Source of the DNA: an uncultured Prevotellaceae bacterium
GTDB lineage: Bacteria > Bacteroidota > Bacteroidia > Bacteroidales > Bacteroidaceae
Assembly (NCBI GenBank): GCA_947176655.1
Contig: CAMWRK010000006.1
Coordinates: 1-23,150 of the forward strand
Direction of reading: 5' to 3'
Length of the DNA: 23,150 nt
In this document: positions 8,127 through 15,066 of the stretch, piece after piece
Layout of the letters: every line of letters starts with the position of its first letter
Numbering within the stretch: the first letter of the stretch is position 1
Program-made: the position numbers and the translations under genes
The notes under the pieces: model-generated
What the model was told of the DNA's origin: nothing
Databases searched by the model: none
What the model saw: only the letters and a program-made list of their open reading frames with translations

Positions 8127-9487
8127 TGGAGAGACACGCAAATTTTGGCAGCCGTATGGGAGCCATTTTTGCCGCGGCTGGTAGTGCCGTGGGGCTTGGC
8201 AACGTATGGCGTTTTCCTATGGAAGTGGGTAACAACGGCGGTGCGGTATTCATATTGATATACCTGTTATGCATTCTGCTGATAGGCATACCAGTCATGG
8301 TCTGTGAGTTTGTCATAGGACGTCACACGCAGACCAACATGATCGAGGCTTTCCGCCGTCTGGCTCCCGGCAGGTGGTGGCGCATTATCGGTGTCCTTGG
8401 CATTTTTGTTGCCTTTATCATACTCAGCTATTATATCGTTGTCAGCGGCTGGACGCTCTACTATACATACAGCAGTTTCCGAGGCATGCTCATGGACAAG
8501 GGTTGCGACTACGGGGCATTCTTCAACGGATATGTCTCCAATCCGTGGCTCAGTGTGCTTTCGGCCATGCTTTTCATGGTCATGGTCCACATTGTCGTGG
8601 CACGCGGTGTCAGGGGCGGTATAGAGAAGTGTTCCAAGATCATGATGCCTATGCTGCTGCTTATTATAGCCTTGCTGGTTCTGTGCGCATTCAGCATGCC
8701 CGGCATTGACAAGGGACTGACCTTCATGCTGAAGCCAGACTTCTCCAAAGTCACGGTCTCCACCGTGCTCAGTGCGATGGGGCAGGCATTTTATTCCCTC
8801 TCCTTGGCGATGGGGTGCCTGTGTACCTATGCCAGTTATTTCGGTCCCAAGACACGGCTGGTATCTTCTGCTCTCAGCGTCAGTTCCATCGATACTTTCG
8901 TGGCCGTCCTGAGTGGTTTTATCATCTTCCCGGCCGTATTCTCTGTTCCCGGAGTGGATGCCGATGCCGGCCCGGGTCTCGTGTTCCAGACTCTGCCCTA
9001 TGTCTTCAATATGGCTTTCGAGGGTGTGCCTCTTCTCGGCTATCTGTTCAGCGGATTGTTCTACATATTGCTTTTCCTTGCAGCCCTCACCAGCAGCATT
9101 TCCCTGCACGAGGCCGTCACGGCCTATGTGCATGAGAACTGGTGTATGAGCCGCCATCGCGCGGCATTGCTGGTTTCAGTCGGTACCATGTCGCTCGGTG
9201 TCTTCTGCTGTCTCAGTTTCGGCGTGCTCGGTGACGTGACTCTCTTCGGCATGACTGTTTTCGATCTCTTCGATTCATTCTCTTCCAAAGTGATGCTGCC
9301 CGTAGGTGGCATACTTATCGCCATTTTCGTGGGCTGGTATCTGAACCGCGACCTGGTGTACATGGAGGTCACCAACAACGGAACTCTGTCCGGGCGTTTC
9401 TTTGGCCTTTTGTTTTTCCTCATACGCTGGGTGGCACCTCTTGCCATCTGTACGCTTTTTGTCAAGGGAATAGTGGAAATGTTCTGA
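8126..9487 (+). CDS. Sodium-dependent transporter, SNF (NSS) family, copy 2
   Basis: This is a tandem paralogue of the preceding gene, with 453 residues. It begins MERHANFGSRMGAIFAAAGS and carries the same unwound helix-1 motif AVGLGNVWRFP, the same helix-6 region (SAMGQAFYSLSLAMG) and DADAGPGLVFQTLPYVF. The frame is open further upstream to 8069, but that would overlap copy 1 by 58 bases and add an N-terminus unlike the family. ATG 8126 overlaps the previous TGA by one base and is the natural start. Keeping both copies suggests different substrates or a paired function, but this is inference. The next gene starts seven bases after the stop. Confidence 0.93.
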   Translation: MERHANFGSRMGAIFAAAGSAVGLGNVWRFPMEVGNNGGAVFILIYLLCILLIGIPVMVCEFVIGRHTQTNMIEAFRRLAPGRWWRIIGVLGIFVAFIILSYYIVVSGWTLYYTYSSFRGMLMDKGCDYGAFFNGYVSNPWLSVLSAMLFMVMVHIVVARGVRGGIEKCSKIMMPMLLLIIALLVLCAFSMPGIDKGLTFMLKPDFSKVTVSTVLSAMGQAFYSLSLAMGCLCTYASYFGPKTRLVSSALSVSSIDTFVAVLSGFIIFPAVFSVPGVDADAGPGLVFQTLPYVFNMAFEGVPLLGYLFSGLFYILLFLAALTSSISLHEAVTAYVHENWCMSRHRAALLVSVGTMSLGVFCCLSFGVLGDVTLFGMTVFDLFDSFSSKVMLPVGGILIAIFVGWYLNRDLVYMEVTNNGTLSGRFFGLLFFLIRWVAPLAICTLFVKGIVEMF

Positions 9488-9494
9488 TACGGTC

Positions 9495-10451
9495 ATGAAG
9501 CGCAGACGCATGTTCACGCGGTCACAGGTGTTTTTTCTGTGGACTATACTCACCCTGTTGCTGTCCGTCTCCGGCTCTCTGTTCCTGTCGCGATGTGGAA
9601 ACACCCCCGTTCCAGTTGCCGGCATCTCAGAACGCGGCACCTCGTATTATGCCGTACCCGCTTTAGAACCCGAGGTTTTCCCGTTCGATCCTAACGAGGC
9701 GGACAGCACCATGTTGCTCCGTCTCGGGCTTGCTCCTTCTCAGGTGCGCAGCATATACCGTTACCGCGCCAAAGGCGGACGTTTCTCTACTCCGGATGAC
9801 TTCCGCCGTGTATACCGTCTGACCAACGAGCAATGGGAACGCCTGTCGCCCTGCATAAGGATTGCTGTCAGGTACAGATACGTGGCTATGCCCTCCTCCG
9901 GTGACCCTCGGCTCAGTACTCCAAAGAAGTTATCCGGCTCTTCGCGCAATGCCGAATATACGGATACTGTTTCGCCCCATCCTGCCACGGATACTGTTTC
10001 CGTAGCCATGCCTGTGCCACCTCGCTCGCGCGGGGAATATCCCGTAAAGCTTTCAGGTGACGAGTTGCTGGATGTCAACGTCGCCGACAGTGCAGCGCTG
10101 TGCCGCGTTCCCGGCATAGGTCCATATTTCTCCCGCAAGATTATACAGTACCGGCGTCGTCTTGGCGGATATGCCACAACCGAACAGCTGTTGCAGATAG
10201 ACGACTTCCCCGCCGATGCCATAGCCTGGCTTGTGGTGTCAGACACCGTTCCCCCACAGCGTCTATCTGTCAATACCCTGAGCACGCGCAAACTGATGAA
10301 GCATCCATATATGGGTTATTACCGTGCCTCGGCTATCGAGACCTATCGCCGCATACACGGCTCCATACGCAGTATCGAAGTCTTGCGCGGCCTGGAGCAC
10401 TTCACCGATGAAGATCTCCGCCGTCTGGAGCCGTATCTGGATTTTGACTGA
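9495..10451 (+). CDS. Membrane-anchored helix-hairpin-helix (ComEA-like) protein
   Basis: The protein has 318 residues. A basic N-terminus (MKRRRMFTRSQ) and one hydrophobic segment (about 12-33) suggest an inner-membrane anchor or uncleaved signal. Three helix-hairpin-helix units follow: about 66-125 (PNEADSTMLLRLGLAPSQV and a FSTPDDFRRV motif), about 193-245 (LDVNVADSAALCRVPGIGPY, with the clearest GIGPYFSRKI hairpin) and about 258-318 (VNTLSTRKLMKHPYMGYYRA). This is the repeat pattern of ComEA-like proteins, where such motifs bind DNA nonspecifically. Bacteroidetes carry many versions annotated only as HhH-domain proteins. DNA uptake or repair is possible but not shown. It is the last gene of the operon that begins at the acyl-CoA ligase. 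Confidence 0.85.
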   Translation: MKRRRMFTRSQVFFLWTILTLLLSVSGSLFLSRCGNTPVPVAGISERGTSYYAVPALEPEVFPFDPNEADSTMLLRLGLAPSQVRSIYRYRAKGGRFSTPDDFRRVYRLTNEQWERLSPCIRIAVRYRYVAMPSSGDPRLSTPKKLSGSSRNAEYTDTVSPHPATDTVSVAMPVPPRSRGEYPVKLSGDELLDVNVADSAALCRVPGIGPYFSRKIIQYRRRLGGYATTEQLLQIDDFPADAIAWLVVSDTVPPQRLSVNTLSTRKLMKHPYMGYYRASAIETYRRIHGSIRSIEVLRGLEHFTDEDLRRLEPYLDFD

Positions 10452-10499
10452 CCCGTTTTCCTGTTCTTGATTCATGTTTCACTCATTACCATAACGCAT

Positions 10500-10522
10500 C
10501 AGTCCTCCAGATAGGAGGACTG
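10500..10522. repeat. Perfect inverted repeat, 9-bp arms with 5-base loop
   Basis: The arms are CAGTCCTCC and GGAGGACTG around AGATA. No T-run follows on either strand, so it is not a standard intrinsic terminator. It lies 49 bases after the helix-hairpin-helix gene and could protect the 3' end of that transcript. Confidence 0.6.
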
Positions 10523-10561
10523 GAACGACATCGGGATGGCACTATTGATATTTCCTAATTC

Positions 10562-10709
10562 ATTTAGGACAATATCGTTTGTCACAACATAGGATTACAT
10601 GAATAGTTAAAATCCATTGAAAGTGGAAGATTACTCAACTAAGGCAGGCATTATTGCTGAATAGTCGGCTCCCTTTTTTATTTATAGAATTTTATTTAGG
10701 ACAGTATTG
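10562..10709. repeat. Imperfect direct repeat, two 16-base copies
   Basis: The copies are ATTTAGGACAATATCG (10562-10577) and ATTTAGGACAGTATTG (10694-10709), matching at 14 of 16 positions and 132 bases apart. The first copy overlaps the right arm of a 6-bp inverted repeat, TCCTAA/TTAGGA (10553-10558 and 10564-10569). Confidence 0.55.
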
Positions 10710-10822
10710 AGCATCAATATAGCCGAAAGATGATTATAGAATGCAAACAATAGTAGCCAGGTAGTTTAGGTCGCACGATAAGGCCTTACGGACATGTAAT
10801 GCACTTTGATATGTGGAAACGA

Positions 10823-10858
10823 AAGAAGCGCATGGCAGGATTCTGTCATGCGCTTCTT
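10823..10858 (-). terminator. Hairpin terminator of rplS
   Basis: The arms AAGAAGCGCATG (10823-10834) and CATGCGCTTCTT (10847-10858) pair perfectly. The stem continues through a G.U pair and CAG/CTG to a GATT loop, giving about 16 pairs. It sits 27 bases after the rplS stop. The T-run downstream on the minus strand is weak (TTCGTTTCC), so termination may be incomplete. Confidence 0.75.
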
Positions 10859-10884
10859 GGATTTTGTCTGAAAGGCGCGGCTTG

Positions 10885-11250
10885 TTATGCCTCCTTGATT
10901 GCAACGCGCTTCTCGGCGATGCGTGCCTTCTTACCGGTCAGGTTGCGCAGGTAGTACAACTTGGCACGACGAACCTTACCGATCTTGTTGACTGTGATGC
11001 TGTCAATGTTGGGAGACTCAATTGGGAAGATACGCTCTACGCCAACTGTTCCTGACATCTTGCGAACGGTGAAACGCTTCTTGTCGCCGTGGCCGCATAT
11101 CTTGATAACGACACCACGATACAACTGGATACGCTCTTTGTTGCCTTCGACAATCTTGTACGCTACGGTAATTGTGTCACCGGCTTTGAATGAGGGATGC
11201 TGCTTGCCTGTGGCAAAAGCTTCCTCGGCAATCTTAATTAAATCTGTCAT
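10885..11250 (-). CDS. rplS: 50S ribosomal protein L19
   Basis: L19 sits at the 30S/50S interface. The protein has 121 residues, close to the family norm of about 115-120. Recognisable segments are FKAGDTITVAYKIVEGNKER, QLYRGVVIKICGHGDKKRFT, VRKMSGTVGVERIFPIESP and the C-terminal KVRRAKLYYLRNLTGKKARI. A longer frame is open to 11331, but those extra residues are unlike L19 and start next to the promoter. The start MTDLIKIAEEAF at 11250 is the conserved one. It is transcribed alone from a -7 box at 11340-11347 through a leader of about 83 bases, and ends at the hairpin at 10823-10858. Confidence 0.96.
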   Translation of the reverse strand: MTDLIKIAEEAFATGKQHPSFKAGDTITVAYKIVEGNKERIQLYRGVVIKICGHGDKKRFTVRKMSGTVGVERIFPIESPNIDSITVNKIGKVRRAKLYYLRNLTGKKARIAEKRVAIKEA

Positions 11251-11333
11251 TGTATGACTGTTAAATAGGTTGTTTGTCATCACACACAGGCATAACGGGT
11301 CACACTTCTCCCCACCAGCGACCTGTGGCAAAG
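11251..11333 (-). promoter_or_regulatory. Candidate structured leader of rplS mRNA
   Basis: The space between the predicted transcript start and the rplS ATG is about 83 bases, long for this genome. It contains a 6-bp inverted repeat, CACAGG (11285-11290) and CCTGTG (11322-11327), enclosing a segment where GGG and CCC runs could pair further. Ribosomal protein genes, L19 included, are known in some bacteria to carry autoregulatory leaders. That this is one is an inference. Confidence 0.35.
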
Positions 11334-11339
11334 CGGGTG

Positions 11340-11347
11340 CAAAGGTA
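11340..11347 (-). promoter_or_regulatory. -7 promoter element of rplS
   Basis: On the minus strand this reads TACCTTTG, a full match to TAnnTTTG. No clear -33 TTTG is found at 19-21 bases further upstream. Confidence 0.65.
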
Positions 11348-11459
11348 CGTAAATTTATCGGAACTGCCTCAGATATAAGAGAAAAAATATGGCAAACAGC
11401 TAATATTGTAGCGAAAGGATAGTGTTTTTCCGGTTGGAGGTCTTTGACGTGTTGCCGTA

Positions 11460-12164
11460 CTATTCGAAATATAGCGACAGGACAATCATGTTTGCAGAGC
11501 CGCCGTTCACGCTGTTGGGGAATTTCATCATAGATTTGTCCAACAGGTCATCGCGTCGTTTGCTGATGACGTCCGCCAGTCCGAAGCAGAACTTCAGTTC
11601 GGGAATCAGCTTGAAGTAGGGGAGGTATATGTCACACCCCATGCCAACTTCCAGATAGCAGTCGAAAGGTTTGGTCTTGAACGCTTCCTGGTCAAGTTTG
11701 TTCAGACACAATGTGGGGGAGAGACCAAACGTAAAGTAAGGTCGGAAGTTGTTGTGTCTTGGTGCGGCGAACTTCACGGACAGGGGCATGGCAATGTAGT
11801 TGGTGTGCATGTTCTGCGTGGTGTCTCTGGCAGAAACATTATCGTGCATCTTCAGGAACTTCTGGCCGAAATGCATGGTCGGAGTCAGACGCAATTCCAT
11901 GTATCTGTTCAGCCTTAGCGCACCGAGTACGCCGACGCTGAAGCCTGGGTTGTACTTGCTGACATCGGTAAACCACTGCTCGCCGGTTTGCGGGTCGATG
12001 TGGCCGTTATTCTTCAACTCCATGTCCATGAAATTGAGCCCGACGAAGAAACCCCAGTGCAGTTTCCTGTTGTCTATGAAAGGCTTGTTCATTATGCTTT
12101 CTTTCTGTGCGAAGGAGCAGAGGCATAGAAGTGCCGACAGCAGGAGAATTGTTGTTCTTTTCAT
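11460..12164 (-). CDS. PorT-family outer-membrane beta-barrel protein
   Basis: The protein has 234 residues with a signal peptide (MKRTTILLLSALLCLCSFAQ). The mature part begins with a segment typical of the PorT/SprT family (KLHWGFFVGLNFMDMELK). It continues with alternating beta-strand patterns (PGFSVGVLGALRLNRYMELR, FRPYFTFGLSPTLCLN, CYLEVGMGCDIYLPYFKL) and ends in NMIVLSLYFE, a barrel-closing strand with an aromatic near the C-terminus. Size and pattern fit an eight-stranded barrel. In Porphyromonas, PorT is needed for type IX secretion, but many Bacteroidales carry PorT-like barrels of unknown role, so a secretion function is only suggested. A small hairpin lies just upstream of the start (12175-12190). 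Confidence 0.82.
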   Translation of the reverse strand: MKRTTILLLSALLCLCSFAQKESIMNKPFIDNRKLHWGFFVGLNFMDMELKNNGHIDPQTGEQWFTDVSKYNPGFSVGVLGALRLNRYMELRLTPTMHFGQKFLKMHDNVSARDTTQNMHTNYIAMPLSVKFAAPRHNNFRPYFTFGLSPTLCLNKLDQEAFKTKPFDCYLEVGMGCDIYLPYFKLIPELKFCFGLADVISKRRDDLLDKSMMKFPNSVNGGSANMIVLSLYFE

Positions 12165-12174
12165 ATTTTGCGTT

Positions 12175-12190
12175 GCCGTTTTTTAACGGC
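12175..12190. repeat. Small perfect hairpin in the leader of the PorT-like gene
   Basis: GCCGTT and AACGGC flank a TTTT loop and end ten bases before the ATG at 12164. Placed here it could affect ribosome access. It could also be chance. Confidence 0.4.
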
Positions 12191-12302
12191 TACCTTATAG
12201 AATAACACGCGTGCGCGATATTTTATTGTATGAATCATTGCTTTTAGTGATTGGCATCAACATTTTTCAAGGCTTTGATATGTTCATATCATCAAAAATA
12301 GT

Positions 12303-12310
12303 TATCTTTG
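12303..12310 (+). promoter_or_regulatory. -7 promoter element of the ferredoxin gene
   Basis: TATCTTTG matches the consensus, giving a leader of about 60 bases before ATG 12376. A TTTG occurs at 12274-12277, but the 25-base spacing is longer than usual. Confidence 0.65.
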
Positions 12311-12375
12311 CAATGCCTTTCAGCGCAATATGATGCGATGAAAGTATACTCTAACGTTAAATAAAAACTATTATT

Positions 12376-12540
12376 ATGGCTTACGTAATTGGCGATGACT
12401 GTGTTGCTTGCGGCACATGTATTGATGAGTGTCCCGTAGGTGCTATCTCTGAGGGTGAGAAGTATTCCATCAACCCCGACGAGTGCACGGAGTGCGGAAC
12501 TTGTGCCGATGCATGTCCCTCAGGTGCTATTTCTTTGTAA
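12376..12540 (+). CDS. 2[4Fe-4S] ferredoxin
   Basis: This is a 54-residue clostridial-type ferredoxin. It has two Cys motifs: CVACGTCIDECPVGAI (residues 9-24) and CTECGTCADACPSGAI (37-52). Each gives CxxCxxC plus a distal CP, so all eight ligands for two [4Fe-4S] clusters are present. It is a cytoplasmic low-potential electron carrier, for example for pyruvate:ferredoxin oxidoreductase. The partner is not encoded nearby. The start is unambiguous (MAYVIGDDCVACG). It is a single-gene unit between its promoter at 12303-12310 and the hairpin terminator at 12555-12596. Confidence 0.95.
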   Translation: MAYVIGDDCVACGTCIDECPVGAISEGEKYSINPDECTECGTCADACPSGAISL

Positions 12541-12554
12541 GAAACCCACAAAGC

Positions 12555-12596
12555 ACACAAAAAAATCCCTTGCCATTATGGCGAGGGATTTTTTGT
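12555..12596. terminator. Bidirectional intrinsic terminator
   Basis: The arms TCCCTTGCC and GGCGAGGGA, with one G.T pair, surround an ATTAT loop (12575-12579). They are flanked by A-runs on the left and T-runs on the right, so the structure ends in U-rich RNA in both directions. It serves the ferredoxin gene on the plus strand and the aminotransferase operon on the minus strand. Confidence 0.85.
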
Positions 12597-12621
12597 GTCC
12601 GATAAGGCATATTTGTGTGGA

Positions 12622-13818
12622 TTATTTCAGCAAGGCCAAAGCCTCTTTGATGCGTCTGATGGCTTCTGTGATGTTCTCATCGCTTGTGGCGTATGACATA
12701 CGGAAGCACTCGGGCGAACCGAAAGCGTCGCCTCCCACGGTGGCAACATGGCCTACTTCCAGCAGATACATGGCCAGATCGTTGCTGTTGTTTATTATAT
12801 ACTCGCCATACTTCTTTCCGTAGAAGCTGCTGCACTTGGGGAACAGGTAGAACGCTCCCTGCGGATTGTTCACTTCCAGTCCGGGAATCTCTTTTGTAAG
12901 TTTGACTATCAGATCGCGGCGGCGTTCAAATGCCTGGCGCATGTCTTCCACGCACCGCTGGTCGCCGGCGAATGCCGTCTCGGCAGCTTTCTGGCTGATG
13001 GAGCACGGGCCGCTGGTGTACTGTCCCTGCAACTTGTTGCATCCCTTGACTATCCATTCCGGAGCTGCGATGAAACCTATGCGCCATCCGGTCATGGCGT
13101 ATGCCTTTGACACACCGTTTATGATGACAACGCGATCCTTGATCTCGGGAAACTGAGCCATGGATGCATGTTCGCCCACGTAGTTGATGTGCTCGTATAT
13201 CTCATCGGCAATAACTATTACATTTTCGTGGCGCAACAGTACATCTTTCAGTGCCTCGAGTTCCTTGCTGCTGTACACCGAACCTGTCGGATTGCTGGGT
13301 GAGCAGAGGATGATGGCGCGAGTCTTTTCGGTTATGGCGGCTTCCAGCTGCTCGGGCGTTATCTTGAAGTCCTGCTCTATGGTTGAGGGGATGAACACAG
13401 GTTTGCCGTCGGCCAGAAGCACCATGTCGGGATAGCTTACCCAGTACGGTGCCGGAATGATGACCTCGTCTCCGGCTCCCACAAGTGCCATGATGACATT
13501 GCACACGCTCTGTTTCGCACCGTTGGAGCAGAGTATCTGTGAGGGCTGGTATTCCAGACCGTTCTCCCTCTTCAGCTTGCCGACTATGGCATTCTTGAGA
13601 CCAGGGTATCCTGGCACTGGACTGTAACGGCTCCAGTTCTCCTCTATGGCCTTGATGCCTGCGGCCTTGATGTGGTCGGGAGTGTTGAAGTCTGGTTCGC
13701 CAACGCTCATGTTTATTATGTCTATGCCCTGAGCTTTCAGCTCGCTGCTCTTCTGACTCATGGCCAGTGTCGCGCTTGTTGACAGACGGCCAAGTCTGTC
13801 TGAAAGAATGTTGTTCAT
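12622..13818 (-). CDS. Pyridoxal-phosphate aminotransferase, class I (aspartate aminotransferase type)
   Basis: The protein has 398 residues, fold type I, cytoplasmic. The Schiff-base Lys is K238 in VSKAYAMTGWRIGF. Other cofactor contacts are N176 (CSPSNPTG), D205 and Y208 (IADEIYEH), and the substrate carboxylate Arg at 373 (FRMSYATSDE). The N-terminal motifs INMSVGEPDFNTP and YSPVPGYPGL are typical of subgroup I-beta aspartate aminotransferases, which also include prephenate and other amino-acid aminotransferases. Aspartate/2-oxoglutarate transamination is therefore the most likely activity but not certain. It is the last gene of the lptF-ribBA operon, 42 bases after ribBA, and ends at the bidirectional terminator. 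Confidence 0.9.
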   Translation of the reverse strand: MNNILSDRLGRLSTSATLAMSQKSSELKAQGIDIINMSVGEPDFNTPDHIKAAGIKAIEENWSRYSPVPGYPGLKNAIVGKLKRENGLEYQPSQILCSNGAKQSVCNVIMALVGAGDEVIIPAPYWVSYPDMVLLADGKPVFIPSTIEQDFKITPEQLEAAITEKTRAIILCSPSNPTGSVYSSKELEALKDVLLRHENVIVIADEIYEHINYVGEHASMAQFPEIKDRVVIINGVSKAYAMTGWRIGFIAAPEWIVKGCNKLQGQYTSGPCSISQKAAETAFAGDQRCVEDMRQAFERRRDLIVKLTKEIPGLEVNNPQGAFYLFPKCSSFYGKKYGEYIINNSNDLAMYLLEVGHVATVGGDAFGSPECFRMSYATSDENITEAIRRIKEALALLK

Positions 13819-13860
13819 GTTTTATGGAGTAGTTAAGTAGCTGTTGTTTCTGACGATGTT

Positions 13861-15066
13861 TCAGAGTTTGTGACCCATGCGGAGCTTCTTGGTCTCCAGA
13901 TAACGGCGGTTGTATTCGTTGGGCTCTATGACCATCGGCACGTTTTCCACTATGTTCAGACCGTATCCCTCCAGTCCCACGCGTTTTACGGGATTGTTGC
14001 TGATGAGGCGTATCTTGCCGATGCCCAGTTCGCGCAGTATCTGTGCCCCCACGCCGTAGTCCCTCTCGTCGGCGCGGAAGCCGAGGTGTATGTTGGCTTC
14101 CACGGTGTCGTCGCCCTGTTCCTGCAGTTTATAGGCGGCAATCTTATTCATCAGTCCTATGCCGCGTCCCTCCTGCTGAAGATAGACCACCACGCCTTTG
14201 CCCTCTTTTTCTATCATCTGCATGGCGCGGTGCAGTTGTTCTCCGCAGTCACACCGTTTGCTGGCAAAGATGTCGCCTGTCATGCAGCTGGAGTGCATTC
14301 TCACCAGTACCGGCTCCTCCGCATTCCACTCTCCCTTGAAGATGGCGATATGCTCCAGCCCGTTGCTCTTCTGACGGAATGGGATTATGCGGAAGTGACC
14401 GTATTCCGTGGGCAGGTCGGCCTCTACGCCTTTCTCCACGAGACTTTCCTGCATGAGGCGGTATGCTATGAGATCCTTGATGGTTATTATCCTGATGCCA
14501 TGCTGGGCGGCAACCTCTTTCAGTTGCGGCATGCGTGCCATGGTGCCGTCCTCGTTGAGAATCTCTATCAGGGCCGCTGCGGGTTGCAGCCCGCTCATAC
14601 GTGCCAAGTCTATGGCCGCCTCGGTGTGTCCTGCCCGTTTCAGTACGCCTCTGTCTTGGGCATACAGTGGATTGATGTGTCCAGGCCGTCCGAAGTCCGA
14701 CGGTTTTCTCGTCGGGTCGGCCAATGCCCTGATTGTGGCTGCACGGTCGTGAGTGCTGACACCGGTGGTACATCCTTCAAGCAGGTCTACTGTGACGGTG
14801 AAGGGTGTGCCCAGCATACTGGTGTTCACCTGCACCTGGTGCTCCAGTTCAAGTTCACGTGCACGGCTGATGGTGATGGGTGCGCACAGTACGCCTCTAC
14901 CGTTCTTCAGCATGAAGTTCACCTTTTCCTCGGTGATAAGTTCCGCCGCCGTAATGAAGTCGCCCTCGTTCTCCCTGTCTTCATCGTCCACGACGATAAG
15001 GAATTTGCCCTCCCTGAAATCGTTCAGGGCTTCTTCGATGGTGCTAAGTTTGATTTCCTTGTCCAT
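13861..15066 (-). CDS. ribBA: Bifunctional 3,4-dihydroxy-2-butanone-4-phosphate synthase / GTP cyclohydrolase II
   Basis: The protein carries out the two entry steps of riboflavin synthesis. The N-terminal RibB domain (about 1-200) has VVDDEDRENEGDFI (acidic metal site), CTTGVSTHDRAATI, FGRPGHINPL and RAGHTEAAIDLARM. The C-terminal RibA domain (about 205-400) has VRMHSSCMTGDIFASKRCDC, which contains the three zinc Cys, then QQEGRGIGL and the GTP-binding region ending RVGLEGYGL. Both domains look intact in one 401-residue chain. The ATG overlaps the stop of the upstream lptF/G-type gene by one base (TAATG), so translation is coupled. No FMN riboswitch is seen, as expected for a gene inside an operon. 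Confidence 0.97.
   Translation of the reverse strand: MDKEIKLSTIEEALNDFREGKFLIVVDDEDRENEGDFITAAELITEEKVNFMLKNGRGVLCAPITISRARELELEHQVQVNTSMLGTPFTVTVDLLEGCTTGVSTHDRAATIRALADPTRKPSDFGRPGHINPLYAQDRGVLKRAGHTEAAIDLARMSGLQPAAALIEILNEDGTMARMPQLKEVAAQHGIRIITIKDLIAYRLMQESLVEKGVEADLPTEYGHFRIIPFRQKSNGLEHIAIFKGEWNAEEPVLVRMHSSCMTGDIFASKRCDCGEQLHRAMQMIEKEGKGVVVYLQQEGRGIGLMNKIAAYKLQEQGDDTVEANIHLGFRADERDYGVGAQILRELGIGKIRLISNNPVKRVGLEGYGLNIVENVPMVIEPNEYNRRYLETKKLRMGHKL

Larger units (their letters stand above)
10452..10822. other. AT-rich intergenic region with repeats, no gene found
   Basis: No convincing reading frame occurs on either strand. The stretch is visibly richer in A and T than the flanking genes. 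It holds a perfect hairpin at 10500-10522, a smaller one at 10553-10569, a near-identical 16-base direct repeat (10562-10577 and 10694-10709) and a 9-base direct repeat TTATAGAAT (10682-10690 and 10734-10742). Only short open fragments occur, such as one reading LKVEDYSTKAGIIAE before a stop near 10660. A decayed insertion element is possible but not demonstrated. Confidence 0.5.

Noticed and set aside
8267..9157. 296-codon open frame on the minus strand
   Set aside because: It is antisense to the second SNF transporter. Its His/Glu/Gly-rich composition is the mirror of hydrophobic codons.
11251..11331. 27-residue N-terminal extension of L19
   Set aside because: L19 proteins start at MxDLIKxAE. 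The extension is unlike the family and lies directly at the predicted transcript start.
13819..13860. Search for a separate promoter or riboswitch between ribBA and the aminotransferase
   Set aside because: The 42-base gap has no TAnnTTTG box and is too short for a riboswitch, so the genes are read as one operon.
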